A DNA stretch of 64,000 bases from Acidobacteriota bacterium (GCA_003385635.1 QQUY01000001.1:682001-746000), one strand, 5' to 3'; shown: positions 43,256-53,534, counted from the stretch's first letter. Made by a program: numbers and translations. The notes: generated by a model not told the origin, from the letters alone.

Positions 43256-45808
43256 ATGCGCAATAGGTTATCGCAGATCGTGATCGGACTGGTTCTGGCT
43301 ATTCTGGCTTTTCCGGGCATTTCGAATTCACAAACGACCGGAAACTCGAACCCGGGTTGGCGGACGAAAGAGTTCAAGGTGCTTTGGTATTCGCCCGACT
43401 GGTCTGATCAAAGAGACGAGCTTTGGGAATTGTTGCAGGGCAGAGGATTAAGTTCCGCGGAGGAAGCACGCCTTGAACAGACGGATTCTTTTCTTAAGAC
43501 AGCCTTCCGGGAAATCGCTGCTTTCTACGAGAAGAATGGCTTAGGACCGCCCAATCTGCCTCTTTCGACCGGTGACGATGATGTTGAACGCTGGGAGATA
43601 TACGCCTATCGCTTTACTGATTTCGAAGAGGTGACAGAAGCGGAACAATTTGCGGCCGGCTACTACGGACCAAATACATGTGGCATCGATGCGATCTTCT
43701 CAGCAGAGCTTGCACTAAACGTTAGCAGAATTCTCGATCCCAGCAACCAGATCACGGATTCTGACAAGGAAAGCCTTTACTCAACGGCAGCCCACGAACT
43801 GTTTCACGCTATTCAGTCCGAATATGATGGCAATTACGATTCTTTGGCGCGATGCGACAGCGGCGAAGGTGACGGATACTGGCCGATAACCGAAGGGACG
43901 GCTACGGCTGCGGGAACACTTGCTTTCCTCGCAAAGTATCCCGATGCTTTAAAACGAGCCGCAATCGGTGATTTACGACACGGTGCCTTCCCTTATTCCT
44001 CTCGTGACTTTATGTCAGCCGGCTCTGCCTACCGCGAGCGTTCGCTTCCGAATGGTGATTCACGAGCCTCATACAAAACCAGTTCCTTTTGGAAGCATCT
44101 GGTCGACAATTACGGAGGGCTTGCGGTATTGGACAAGTTGCTGAAGCAAGAATTTGATTATTCGGGCGACCCTGATCTTGAGGAAAGGTATAGATGGCTC
44201 GACGCAGCGGTGAAGGAGATCTCGGGCAAGAGTTTCTATATCGTGTATCCGGAATTCCTCGCTGAGTTCGCCTCATTTGGCGGTTCATCTACGAAACGCC
44301 CGTTTTTGTCCAATGAGGAACAGTGGCTTCAGACCATCTATCGCAAGGGCGGGGGAGACTGTCACCCCGTTAAGTTGGAAGGCCCTAACGGGGGTGCGGA
44401 CTCAGTCGAGTTAACTAGCGGGCAAGTGCTCGTTGAGCAGGGGACTACGTGCTTCAGAGTTAAATGGTCAGGGATGGAACCGCCGTTTGTGATCGAAGTT
44501 GAGGCCGAATACCCGGATGAGACGATTCTGGATCAGCTTCATTTAGGGGTTTCGAGAGTTACGAGCGGGTCGGAGGAGGATCGTTGTTTTGAGTGGAAGG
44601 ACACGGGCGCATCTTCGGAGGAAGGAGGATCAAGGAGCGAGTTCAATTGTTCGTTCATAAAACAGTGGGTCAAGAGATCAAAGGTCAGGAGCAATTTTAT
44701 AAAAATCGTAGATAGGAAACTGTGGGATCTCGGTTGGCCAGCAGGCAAGAACGTTTTTTTCTCCAGAGAACTTGATGGGTCTGGCGAGGCGATCGTGGTT
44801 TTGTCGAATACCGCTCCTCAACCCTGGAAGACCAAGAAGGTCCCGGCCGGCAGTTCTCTGAACTCCAAGCTTACTCTGCGGTTTTCGACCCTTTCAGTGA
44901 TCACGCTGAGTTCAACAAAGTACAAACCTCCCTCGTACCTTGAAGGCATTTTCCCAATTAGCTTTAGCTTCGCCCCAATACTTCAGACGGCTGACCGTTA
45001 TTCTTTCTACGGAATCGTGACCGGATCCCGAATTGCTCCTGTGGGAGGCGGCCCCGGGTTTCAGGCGGTCTCAGTCTCGGATGATGAGAAACGGTATATC
45101 CTTACCCCGACGTCTGGGGGCGGGTTCGCGTACGGGAGTACCGGGCCATTTAAGGCTGCAGTATGGACAGTAGCTGGTCCGAGTTCGATCACCTGTGAGG
45201 CCGCAAAAATGGGACCGCCGGAAACGGAGATCACAAGATCTGATGATCTGCAGCTACGAATGAAAGTCAAAGCGGATCTGTGTGTTCCAAACGGAGACGG
45301 AAAGACCGCGAGGGTGGTCGATACCTTCGAGGGCGAGTTCGTGCTTCCGTTTTCGCACAGATATTTCCTCGAGTCGGCTCAAAGCGACGTGGTTACACCG
45401 GGAATTGAGCTGTATATCGACGAGTTTCTTTTGGATGCCACAAGGCTCGGAATTCCGATCCCACCTGGGGTCGTGATGCAGGACGGGACCTATCCTCCGA
45501 CCGCTCTCGCGAGGAGAAGAGCAAGGACCGGCAGCGGAAGCCAGACGTCGGACGGTGAAACGACGACAAATGACACTGAGCCGCGGTGCAAATGCACCTG
45601 CGATGAATACGAACGCATCAAGAAGAAACTGGAAGAAGCAAGCAAGAAAACGCCTCCGGACCGCAGTGCAATGTCTGAACTTTACTGCTGGCAGAAGTGT
45701 ATGCCGGAGTTCCGTTCGTGTTTTGTTAAGAAGCAGGCCAGCGTACGGCCTGAAGGCTCGAGGCTACAAGCCGTTTGTTTGGGTACAGGACATCACGATC
45801 ATCTTTGA
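43256..45808 (+). CDS. Secreted HExxH metalloprotease-like protein
   Basis: The 850-aa product has a signal peptide (LSQIVIGLVLAILAFPGI, to about residue 27) and a zinc-protease-like helix STAAHELFHAIQSEYD with HELFH at residues 180-184. The nearby WPITEGTATAAGTLAF could supply the third ligand (Glu/His) of a gluzincin-like site. The remaining 600 residues are beta-rich with many prolines, and the C-terminus has cysteine-rich CKCTCDEYERIKKK and YCWQKCMPEFRSCF segments, likely disulfide-bonded. The exact peptidase family is not recognised. ATG 43256 is preferred over 43214 because the signal peptide starts there. It ends 8 bp before the molybdenum-hydroxylase gene pair. Confidence 0.7.
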   Translation: MRNRLSQIVIGLVLAILAFPGISNSQTTGNSNPGWRTKEFKVLWYSPDWSDQRDELWELLQGRGLSSAEEARLEQTDSFLKTAFREIAAFYEKNGLGPPNLPLSTGDDDVERWEIYAYRFTDFEEVTEAEQFAAGYYGPNTCGIDAIFSAELALNVSRILDPSNQITDSDKESLYSTAAHELFHAIQSEYDGNYDSLARCDSGEGDGYWPITEGTATAAGTLAFLAKYPDALKRAAIGDLRHGAFPYSSRDFMSAGSAYRERSLPNGDSRASYKTSSFWKHLVDNYGGLAVLDKLLKQEFDYSGDPDLEERYRWLDAAVKEISGKSFYIVYPEFLAEFASFGGSSTKRPFLSNEEQWLQTIYRKGGGDCHPVKLEGPNGGADSVELTSGQVLVEQGTTCFRVKWSGMEPPFVIEVEAEYPDETILDQLHLGVSRVTSGSEEDRCFEWKDTGASSEEGGSRSEFNCSFIKQWVKRSKVRSNFIKIVDRKLWDLGWPAGKNVFFSRELDGSGEAIVVLSNTAPQPWKTKKVPAGSSLNSKLTLRFSTLSVITLSSTKYKPPSYLEGIFPISFSFAPILQTADRYSFYGIVTGSRIAPVGGGPGFQAVSVSDDEKRYILTPTSGGGFAYGSTGPFKAAVWTVAGPSSITCEAAKMGPPETEITRSDDLQLRMKVKADLCVPNGDGKTARVVDTFEGEFVLPFSHRYFLESAQSDVVTPGIELYIDEFLLDATRLGIPIPPGVVMQDGTYPPTALARRRARTGSGSQTSDGETTTNDTEPRCKCTCDEYERIKKKLEEASKKTPPDRSAMSELYCWQKCMPEFRSCFVKKQASVRPEGSRLQAVCLGTGHHDHL

Positions 45809-45816
45809 GGGAAGAA

Positions 45817-46281
45817 ATGGCCGAATTGAGATTAAAGGTTAACGGCAAAACGGAAACCGTCGAAGCCGATCCTTCCACGCACCTGCTCTGGGTCCTGCGT
45901 GAGAAGCTGGGGCTTACGGGGCCGAAGTACAGCTGCGGCATCGCGAGATGCGGTGCCTGCATGGTACACGTCGACGGAAAAACAGTGCCTTCGTGTAACA
46001 CTCCGGTCTCGGAGGTTATGGACGGCGAGATCACGACCATCGAGGGCCTCTCCAGGGACGGCGAACATCCAGTCCAGAAGGCGTGGATCGAGGAACAGGT
46101 CCCGCAGTGCGGATATTGCCAGTCCGGCCAGATAATGCGTGCAGCGGAGCTTCTCGCGACTAACCCTAATCCGTCGCGCGAAGAGATCTTTGAACATATG
46201 GAACGCGTGGTCTGCCGATGCGCGACCTACTACAGGGTCGTAAAGGCAATCAATAGGGCGGCTAAGGAAGGCGGATCGTGA
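45817..46281 (+). CDS. (2Fe-2S)-binding subunit of a molybdenum hydroxylase (IorA-like)
   Basis: The 154-aa protein has the plant-type ferredoxin cluster CGIARCGACMVHVDGK with the later Cys (SCNTP), and the second helical [2Fe-2S] site CGYCQSGQIM ... VVCRCATYYRV. The RCATY variant in place of RCTGY is also seen in IorA-type subunits. It transfers electrons from the Mo site of the large subunit. It overlaps that gene by 4 nt (GTGA), indicating translational coupling. ATG 45817 is the natural start; 45775 would extend into the preceding gene. Confidence 0.92.
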   Translation: MAELRLKVNGKTETVEADPSTHLLWVLREKLGLTGPKYSCGIARCGACMVHVDGKTVPSCNTPVSEVMDGEITTIEGLSRDGEHPVQKAWIEEQVPQCGYCQSGQIMRAAELLATNPNPSREEIFEHMERVVCRCATYYRVVKAINRAAKEGGS

Positions 46282-48458
46282 GCGAAAACAATACCGAAAA
46301 GAAGAATATCTCTAGGCGCGGATTTCTGGCAGCCTCCGGCGGGGTGACCTTTGCCGTTGCAGCGTACGCGGTCGCGCCTCGATTCGGGTTCGTTGAAAGC
46401 GCGGAAACTGTTGAAGAAGTAACAGAACAAGCGATCTCAGCCTGGGTGAGGATCGACACAACCGGCCGGATCACGATCTACAATCCGTCGGCCGAAATGG
46501 GACAGGGCTCTATGACGGCCCTGCCTTTAATATTCGCGGAAGAGATGGACGCCGACTGGAAAGACGTCGTGATCGAGCAATCGCCGATCGAGCCCGCCGT
46601 TTATGGAAGCGTGATGTTCGGCAACAGCCGCCGGATGATCACGGTCGGCAGCCGCGCGGTCTCTGGCTATTTCGATTCTTTGAGGATCGCCGGTGCACAG
46701 GTCCGCAGGATGCTAATAACGAGTGCGGCGGGAGAAATGAAGGTCCCGGCTTCGGAACTTACCACCGAGCCTGGCGCGGTCGTGCACAAGAAGAGCGGTA
46801 AGAGACTTACTTTTGGCGAGATCGCCGGTACGATGACGGTTCCAGATGCGCCGCCAAACGTCGTTCCCTCCCAGCTAAAGGACCCGAAAGACTTCCGGCT
46901 GATAGGAAAAGAGCATGTCCCAAGGATGGACATCCCGTCGAAGACAGACGGTTCGGCGCAGTTTGCCGTCGACGTGCGGCTTCCCGGAATGGTCTATGCA
47001 GTGATCTCGAGATCGCTGGTCCACGGCGCGAAGGCGAAGCTAACGAACGAAAGCGCAGTTGCCGGTATGAAGGGCGTTTTGAAGGTCGTCCCGATGAATC
47101 AAGGGATCGGCGTTATCGCCGAAACGATCGAAGCCGCGCTCGACGCGAAAGGGGCTTTGAAGATCGATTGGTCAGGAGGAGATTCAAAAGGGTATAACTC
47201 TCAGGAATGGCTTTCAAAGTACGCCGCCGAGGCCGCCAAAACGGACGGCGGAAGAGCGCTGGAGAACAAGGGAGACGCCGATTCTGCGATCCGACACGCA
47301 ACGCGGAAGTATTCAGCAGACTATCTGAATGACCATGTCGTTCACGCCCAGATGGAGCCTCTGAACGCCGTCGTTTCGGTTGCAAAGGACGGAAAAAGCG
47401 CAGAGGTGTGGGCAGGATCGCAAGCGCCTGACGGAGCACGCAATGCCGCCGCCGCGGTTCTTGGAATTTCCCGTGAGAAAGTCAAATTCAATCAGATGTA
47501 TCTGGGCGGCGGATTCGGCAGGCGTTCGACTTCCGATTACGTCGAAGAAGCGGCCGAGCTTGCGAAGCACGTTGATAGGCCTTTGAAACTGATGTGGACG
47601 CGAGAAGACGACATCACATACGGAATGATGCGGCCTGCTTCGCTCCAAAGAATGGAAGCGGGAGTCGATCGTGAGGGTAAGGTAGTCGCCTGGAAACACA
47701 CGATAGTCGGAACAGGAGGAGGGCTTTTGACCAGCGGCTCGGACACGCAGTTCTACTCAATTCCGAACCAGAAGATCGAACGAAAGGATATCGAGCACGG
47801 TATCCGCACGAAACACTGGCGCGCGGTCGGACACGGCCCGAACAAGTTCGCGATCGAGGCATTTATCGACGAGATCGCTCACGGTGAAAACAAAAATCCG
47901 TACATGCTTCGCCGCGAGTTGATGGCCGATTTCCCCAGAGCGATCAAAGTGCTGGACACCGCAGCCGAAATGTCGGGCTGGGACAAGCCTTCGAAAGAAG
48001 GAAGGGCAAAGGGAATCGCGTTCGCGGAACGGAGCGGGTCGCTTTGCGCAGGTGTTGTCGAGTTGTCACTTGAAGATTTCAGGATACGGGTTCACAGGAT
48101 CTGGTGTGCACTGGATGCGGGCATCGTTGTTCAGCCTGACAATGTAAGGGCTCAGTCGGAAGGCAGTATGCTTATGGCCCTCAGTACCATCCTGCACGAG
48201 AGCATCACGTACAAGGACGGAGCTGTCGAGCAGTCGAATTTTGACGATTATCACCTCTTGAGGATCGACGACACACCGGAGCTGATCGACATCAACCTGA
48301 TCCCCTCGACGGAACACCCCTCAGGAGTCGGCGAGGCGGCTTTACCGTTCATGGGCGGCGCGGTTTCGAACGCGCTATTCGCACTGACAGGGAAGCGGTT
48401 TCGGCATATGCCGTTCACTCCGGAAAGAGTCCGAGCCGTATTAGGGGAGACTCCTTAG
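46278..48458 (+). CDS. Molybdopterin-binding subunit of an aldehyde/isoquinoline oxidoreductase (IorB-like), Tat-exported
   Basis: The 726-aa protein starts at GTG 46278 with a Tat signal ISRRGFLAASGGVTFAVAAYA. It then has the molybdopterin-binding features of the xanthine dehydrogenase/IorB superfamily: NPSAEMGQGSMTALP, GNSRRMITVGSRAV, YLGGGFGRRSTSDYVEEA, LMWTREDDITYG, HWRAVGHGPNKFAIEAFIDE and the C-terminal EHPSGVGEAALPF with the catalytic glutamate. Export is likely with the small subunit as passenger. The substrate (aldehyde or N-heterocycle) is unknown. No XdhC/CoxF-like maturation gene is in the window. Confidence 0.92.
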   Translation: MSENNTEKKNISRRGFLAASGGVTFAVAAYAVAPRFGFVESAETVEEVTEQAISAWVRIDTTGRITIYNPSAEMGQGSMTALPLIFAEEMDADWKDVVIEQSPIEPAVYGSVMFGNSRRMITVGSRAVSGYFDSLRIAGAQVRRMLITSAAGEMKVPASELTTEPGAVVHKKSGKRLTFGEIAGTMTVPDAPPNVVPSQLKDPKDFRLIGKEHVPRMDIPSKTDGSAQFAVDVRLPGMVYAVISRSLVHGAKAKLTNESAVAGMKGVLKVVPMNQGIGVIAETIEAALDAKGALKIDWSGGDSKGYNSQEWLSKYAAEAAKTDGGRALENKGDADSAIRHATRKYSADYLNDHVVHAQMEPLNAVVSVAKDGKSAEVWAGSQAPDGARNAAAAVLGISREKVKFNQMYLGGGFGRRSTSDYVEEAAELAKHVDRPLKLMWTREDDITYGMMRPASLQRMEAGVDREGKVVAWKHTIVGTGGGLLTSGSDTQFYSIPNQKIERKDIEHGIRTKHWRAVGHGPNKFAIEAFIDEIAHGENKNPYMLRRELMADFPRAIKVLDTAAEMSGWDKPSKEGRAKGIAFAERSGSLCAGVVELSLEDFRIRVHRIWCALDAGIVVQPDNVRAQSEGSMLMALSTILHESITYKDGAVEQSNFDDYHLLRIDDTPELIDINLIPSTEHPSGVGEAALPFMGGAVSNALFALTGKRFRHMPFTPERVRAVLGETP

Positions 48459-48798
48459 ATCAGAGGGCGGGCGTCTAAACACGCATACAAATGGTTGTTC
48501 CCTTGCGGCGGGGGAATCGGAATTGCGTTCCATCGAATCAACCAATAGAATGGCTCCATCTTAACCGTCGCATTGTCACCGTCTGAACTGCCTCTTGGAG
48601 GCCCATCGTTTTTGTAAACTCATGGATCTGTGGGTGCAGAGTCTTGCGCCCAGGAATCTGACCTTCGTTGATCTTGTCTTTTTTGGATTTCCAAATATTC
48701 GTATCGAACTCCGAGATCCTAGATGCTCCACGATCAACGAATTGACCGAAACTGGGTTGTTTTCGCAGCTCGGTATCTAAACATCAAGAGGATTGATT
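48459..48798. other. Spacer upstream of the first TonB receptor
   Basis: No gene or clear repeat is seen in this 340-bp spacer. Small open frames (for example 48595-48780) have no ribosome binding site or family resemblance. AAGAGGATT at 48785 is the ribosome binding site of the receptor gene. Confidence 0.6.
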
Positions 48799-51700
48799 AT
48801 GAATAGAAATCAGGGATTCAATTCAATTGGAATTTTTATGCTGGGCGTTTTTTGCCTGGTTTTGGGAGCTGTGCAGGCCTTCCCGCAATCAACGACTGCG
48901 GGCGGGATCACAGGCAAGGTTGTCGATCAACAAGGAGCGCTGATACCAAACGCAACGGTAACAGTAACCAATACCGGTACGAACCGGTCTGAGAACGTGA
49001 CTGCAACAGGCGATGCTACGTACAGATTTACAAGCCTTCAGCCGGGAAACTACACGGTTGAGGTAACAGCCCAGGGCTTTGCAGATTTCAGGGCCGAGAA
49101 TGTCTTGGTTGAGGTCGGAAAGGTGACGACTATCAATGCGACCCTCGGGGTAGCCGGAACAAATGTCGAGGTCACGGTTGAAGCTCCGGTCGTGAATACG
49201 GTATCGCAGGACTTCAACAACAATATCGACCAGACTGCAATAAATGAACTTCCGATAAATGGCCGTCGAGCTTCGAATTTCGTACTTCTGACCCCTGGCG
49301 TGGCACCGGACGGCAATTTCGGATTGATCAGCTTCCGCGGCATCTCGGGGCTCTTGAACAATAGTACGCTTGACGGCGGTGACAACAACCAGGCGTTCTT
49401 CGCGGAAGAACGCGGGAGGACACGCATTAGTTCTTCTATCAGTCAGGATGCGGTCCGTGAGTTCCAGGTTAATACTTCAAACTACTCGGCCGAATTTGGC
49501 CGTTCGGCCGGCGGGGTCATCAACACCGTTACCAAAAGCGGTGAGAACGAGTTTCACGGTTCTTTGTTCTATTACCTTCGTAACAGTGACTGGGGCGCGA
49601 GAAATCCGTTTTCGTTTCAGAACGGCGAACCGATCAAGCCGAAAGATGAGCGTCATCAGTTCGGCGGCTCGCTCGGTGGGCCGATCGTGAAGGACAAGGC
49701 GTTCTTTTTCTTTAGCTACGATCAGCAGATACGTGACTTTCCAGCTGTTGCAACCACCGCGGTAGCTGGTTTTCTCGATCCGATCACCGTTACACCGGGA
49801 TCGACTCTGGACATGCGTGGTATTTCGCAGGCGGAAACCGATGCCGCGCTTAATTTCCTAAGGGGGCTGACGGGCGTCGTTGCCCGAAAGGGTGATCAGA
49901 TACTAATACTTCCGAAGGTCGACTGGAACATCAATGACAGCAACTCGTTTTCGGTTTCGTACAACCGCTTGCGTTGGGACTCGCCCGGCGGTGTCCAGAC
50001 ACAGGCCGTGATCTTCCGTGGAACGAACAGCTTTGGAAGTGACTTTGTCGACATTGACACCCTGAACGCTCGTCTCAACTCGACATTCTCGCCGACCGTG
50101 CTAAACGAGTTTCGTTTCCAGTACACCCGCGAGCTTAATCAGCAGACCGGTCAGGAACCGGGTCCCGGAGAACCGACGACAGCCCCTGACGGAGGTGTTC
50201 CGGATATCGGAATCACGGGTGGCGGCTTTGATATCGGACGGCCGAATTTCCTTCCCCGTGATGCCTATCCTTTGGAGAAGAATTTCCAGATAGCGGACTC
50301 CGTGACGTTGCTTAAAGGCAACCACACGATCAAGTTTGGCGGAGACGTCAACCACGTGAATGACACACTCGACAATCTTTTCCGCGGAGGCGGTGAATAT
50401 CGATACAACAACGTCATCGATTTCATTACCGATTACTCGGACCCGAGCCAGCAAGCATACAGCTTTTTCGCGCAGCAGTTTGGGTCGAGCGTTGCGGAAT
50501 TTTCGACGACGGATTTCAGCTTCTTCGTACAGGATGACATCCGCATCAACCCGCGGCTTGTGCTTAATCTCGGGCTTCGATACGAATATCAGAGCCTTCC
50601 GGAGCCTCAGAGAGCAAATTCTCTGGAGCCACGAACGTCGTCTTTCCCGTCCGACAGCAACAACTTTGGTCCCCGGTTCGGACTTGCATATGACCTGACC
50701 GGAGATGGAAAGACTTCACTTCGCGGCGGATATGGCATTTACTATGGACGTGTGATCAATTCGACGATCTCAAATGCCATCACGAACACCGGCGGTGACA
50801 CAGGGGTTGTCGGACTGTTCGTTACCGGCAGTTCCGGAAACGGTCCGCTGTTTCCGAACGTGGCGCCTCCGCCTGCTTCTGGTGCGACGGGCGGAAACAT
50901 CGTCGTTTTCAGTCCCGATTTTGAAAATCCTCTGATCCATCAGGCTGACATCGTGTACGAGTACACGATCGCCCAAAACACTGTCTTTTCTGCATCGGGG
51001 TTATTCAGCTGGGGAAGAAACCTGCCGACGTTCGTCGATTCGAACCTTGGTTCTCCGTCTGGTACCCGGACCTACGACATCAACGGCGGACCCTTTGGTG
51101 GGCAAACCGTTACTGTTAATGAGTACTTTGGTCCGAGACCCGATCCGAATTTCGGAGCGATAACCGAGATCCGCAGTACGATCGAATCCACTTATGCCGC
51201 GTTGGTGCTTCAGGTACGCCGCAGGCTGACCGATGGCTTGCAGTTCAACGCGAACTACACGTTCTCGGATTCGGAAGACAACGGTCAGGCTTCGATCACT
51301 TTTACAGCGCAGAATGTGCCCTCCGATCCGAACGATCTATCGAGGGAGGAAGGGAAGTCTGCGTTCCATATTCCGCACAGGTTTGTAGCGAGCCTGGTGT
51401 ATGCTCCGGAAACACTGTTCGGACTGGGCCGAGACAACAAGGTAGCTCACGCGATCTTGAAGGATTGGTCGTTTGCTCCGATCGTTACCATTCAGTCCGG
51501 CGCAACGTACGATGCGGGCATCGACGATGACATTTGGGGTACGGCGGGCAACAGGGTGTTGCCCGGTATTAAGCGCAACAGCTTCCAGATGCCCACGATC
51601 GCCAATGTCGATCTACGCATATCCCGCAGATTCCAGTTCTCTGAATCGATGAGTTTTGAGTTTCTTGCGGAGGCGTTCAACCTGTTCAACCGTTTCAATG

Positions 51701-51849
51701 TGACAGGCGTGAATGGCCGGGCGTACAATCGGCCGGGAAGCAGCAGCACCGACCTGGATTTCAACAGTGGTTTCGGAGTACCTACCTCTGCCGGAAACAA
51801 CATCTTCCGGGAGCGGCAGATTCAATTGTCAGGCCGGTTCCGGTTCTGA
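48799..51849 (+). CDS. Oar-like TonB-dependent receptor with carboxypeptidase-regulatory domain
   Basis: The 1016-aa outer-membrane protein has a signal peptide (to about FPQS), a Cna-B-like/carboxypeptidase regulatory domain (GGITGKVVDQQGALIPNATV, residues about 35-120), a plug region (NELPINGRRASNFVLLTPGV; SAEFGRSAGGVINTVTKSG) and a beta-barrel ending in the aromatic FRF terminus. These receptors take up large substrates such as glycans, peptides or siderophores; the ligand is unknown. The start ATG 48799 follows AAGAGG; a TTG at 48793 is an artefact of the open frame. A terminator lies 25 bp downstream. Confidence 0.9.
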   Translation: MNRNQGFNSIGIFMLGVFCLVLGAVQAFPQSTTAGGITGKVVDQQGALIPNATVTVTNTGTNRSENVTATGDATYRFTSLQPGNYTVEVTAQGFADFRAENVLVEVGKVTTINATLGVAGTNVEVTVEAPVVNTVSQDFNNNIDQTAINELPINGRRASNFVLLTPGVAPDGNFGLISFRGISGLLNNSTLDGGDNNQAFFAEERGRTRISSSISQDAVREFQVNTSNYSAEFGRSAGGVINTVTKSGENEFHGSLFYYLRNSDWGARNPFSFQNGEPIKPKDERHQFGGSLGGPIVKDKAFFFFSYDQQIRDFPAVATTAVAGFLDPITVTPGSTLDMRGISQAETDAALNFLRGLTGVVARKGDQILILPKVDWNINDSNSFSVSYNRLRWDSPGGVQTQAVIFRGTNSFGSDFVDIDTLNARLNSTFSPTVLNEFRFQYTRELNQQTGQEPGPGEPTTAPDGGVPDIGITGGGFDIGRPNFLPRDAYPLEKNFQIADSVTLLKGNHTIKFGGDVNHVNDTLDNLFRGGGEYRYNNVIDFITDYSDPSQQAYSFFAQQFGSSVAEFSTTDFSFFVQDDIRINPRLVLNLGLRYEYQSLPEPQRANSLEPRTSSFPSDSNNFGPRFGLAYDLTGDGKTSLRGGYGIYYGRVINSTISNAITNTGGDTGVVGLFVTGSSGNGPLFPNVAPPPASGATGGNIVVFSPDFENPLIHQADIVYEYTIAQNTVFSASGLFSWGRNLPTFVDSNLGSPSGTRTYDINGGPFGGQTVTVNEYFGPRPDPNFGAITEIRSTIESTYAALVLQVRRRLTDGLQFNANYTFSDSEDNGQASITFTAQNVPSDPNDLSREEGKSAFHIPHRFVASLVYAPETLFGLGRDNKVAHAILKDWSFAPIVTIQSGATYDAGIDDDIWGTAGNRVLPGIKRNSFQMPTIANVDLRISRRFQFSESMSFEFLAEAFNLFNRFNVTGVNGRAYNRPGSSSTDLDFNSGFGVPTSAGNNIFRERQIQLSGRFRF

Positions 51850-51873
51850 TAATGGCTTTGAACCAACATCAAG

Positions 51874-51908
51874 AGGGCGCGACTCCAAACGGAATCGCGC
51901 CCTTCTTT
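51874..51908 (+). terminator. Intrinsic terminator of the first TonB receptor gene
   Basis: AGGGCGCGAcTCC (51874-51886), loop AAAC, GGAaTCGCGCCCT (51891-51903) form a 13-bp stem with one mismatch, followed by TCTTTTG. Confidence 0.85.
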
Positions 51909-51929
51909 TGTAAGACCGTTGGTCCGAAT

Positions 51930-53375
51930 TTACTTATTATTAGGTCTTGGCAGCTTGCCGTTCTTGCTCGCTCCCGCACCGTTGACCGGATACACCTCAA
52001 TATCAGAGACTGAGTCTCCCACCTCAAGGAAGACGGGCGCATAAGTGCTGGACCGCGACTCAGCCACCAGGACGTAAGACTCGCCGGAAACCACATCCCT
52101 GAAGAAGAAGTTCCCGAAAACGTTTGAACGGGCGAAGTTTAAGTTTCCGTTTGTATCTGCCAATACCAATCCTACTCCATACGCAGGCCTACCGAAGGTA
52201 TCGTAAACCTTTCCGGATACGGTGACATTGGCGGCTGTGTAAATGTCGTCATTCAGGATCGTATACTGGAGCGAAGAAACTGGCGTCGCGCCGCAGGTCT
52301 CGGGGTTGGCGAGCACTGCTGTGCCTGTTTGAAGGGAGACATTGAAATCAATGGTCTCATCAAGCTCCGGCCAGTTGTCGGCGCTGGTTGAAAACGGCAT
52401 CAAGAAAACTGCTGGAGACGACGTTCCGTAAACACCGACCGGTATATTGAAATCGTGAAAGGTGGTCGTGTTGCCGTTCTGGAACGGTATCGAGAGGCTG
52501 TAGTCGTTTCCGATCGTCGCCGTCCCTCCGACTACGCTGACCCTTATCGTGAGCGGTGCCGTAACGTTTCCGGTTATCCGGATCGCAGGCCGGTTGGCCG
52601 GGGTGTTGCTTCCGCCGGGAATCACCGTGCCTTCGGCGTTAGAGATCGTCGGCGAGATCAGCTCATATAGCGTAACGAAATTCATCTGCCAGTGGTCGAA
52701 CAGATTTCCCACGCTTATGTTTCCGTTCGCCGTGCTGACCGCGACGAATCCCACGTTGCCGACCCTGGTGGTCCCTGTATAAGTATAGGTACCCGAGTAG
52801 TTGACCCATCCGTTCCCGGCTGCGGTTGGAGCGTTGATCGTTCCGCTGCCTGTGGGCGGTGAAGTTACGGTCCCGTTGTTGGTGGTAGAGACCTGAACTA
52901 TCGGGAAAGAGTAGGTGTCTGGTGCTTCTGAGCCGGCGGGAAGGCTTCCCGGGATACCTATCCTGAATTGGGCCACATCAGGGATCGTCGCACTGTCCCG
53001 TCCCCTGTGCACGAAGGAATAGCTAAAACTTTCACCGTTCCTTAAACACAAGGGCTGGTAGATCATCGAGTAATTCGAGGAGTTGATCTCTGCCCACTGA
53101 GCCCCGGCACCTGTGGCCGCAGAAACACCGAGGAACACCTGCCGCCAGTATTCTATCGGTCGGCAGTTCGCCGCCCCGACATTGCAGAAGTTGCCCATCG
53201 GATGAGAGGTATCCCATCCGTTGACCGAATCCTCATCGACCTGCCGGAAAGCATTTGCAGGGATCACCGGTTGTTCAAAGCTCCCGTTGGTTACAAATCT
53301 CTGGCTGAACGAAAGCCCGGGAAGCAACACAGCTATACACAAAGACGCAGAAAGACCGCGCATTGATCTGAACAT
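51930..53375 (-). CDS. Secreted modular beta-rich protein with Calx-beta-like and carboxypeptidase-regulatory domains
   Basis: The 481-aa protein has a signal peptide (LCIAVLLPGLSFSQ, to about residue 25), an N-terminal lectin-like module (VTNGSFEQPVIPANAF, DSVNGWDTSHP, typical of DUF642/PEP-CTERM-like carbohydrate-binding jelly rolls), and a central Calx-beta-like repeat (VVGGTATIGNDYSLSIPF, DETIDFNVSL). A C-terminal carboxypeptidase-regulatory-like domain (VSGKVYDTFGRPAYGVGLVL) follows. It ends in a basic tail. It is probably surface or matrix associated. It lies convergent with one TonB receptor and 160 bp downstream of the other. Confidence 0.8.
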   Translation of the reverse strand: MFRSMRGLSASLCIAVLLPGLSFSQRFVTNGSFEQPVIPANAFRQVDEDSVNGWDTSHPMGNFCNVGAANCRPIEYWRQVFLGVSAATGAGAQWAEINSSNYSMIYQPLCLRNGESFSYSFVHRGRDSATIPDVAQFRIGIPGSLPAGSEAPDTYSFPIVQVSTTNNGTVTSPPTGSGTINAPTAAGNGWVNYSGTYTYTGTTRVGNVGFVAVSTANGNISVGNLFDHWQMNFVTLYELISPTISNAEGTVIPGGSNTPANRPAIRITGNVTAPLTIRVSVVGGTATIGNDYSLSIPFQNGNTTTFHDFNIPVGVYGTSSPAVFLMPFSTSADNWPELDETIDFNVSLQTGTAVLANPETCGATPVSSLQYTILNDDIYTAANVTVSGKVYDTFGRPAYGVGLVLADTNGNLNFARSNVFGNFFFRDVVSGESYVLVAESRSSTYAPVFLEVGDSVSDIEVYPVNGAGASKNGKLPRPNNK

Positions 53376-53451
53376 ATCTAAGTTTTTAGGGGAGTTTACG
53401 GGTTATAGGAACCGGACTTTCAGTTCTGGTGAGTGAACCCCGGCCGGGCAA

Positions 53452-53480
53452 GAAAAAGCCCTGCTTCAAACGAGCAGGGC
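53452..53480 (-). terminator. Intrinsic terminator of the second TonB receptor gene
   Basis: On the minus strand GCCCTGCT (53480-53473), loop, AGCAGGGC (53465-53458), then TTTTTC. It lies about 55 bp after the receptor stop codon. Confidence 0.85.
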
Positions 53481-53534
53481 GATTATACAAGGTATCTACT
53501 TTATTTTTCAACCATAAACGGTCGATTACTTAAA

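Noticed and set aside
48595..48780. A 61-aa open frame before the TonB receptor
   Set aside because: No ribosome binding site, no family resemblance and no coding-like composition.
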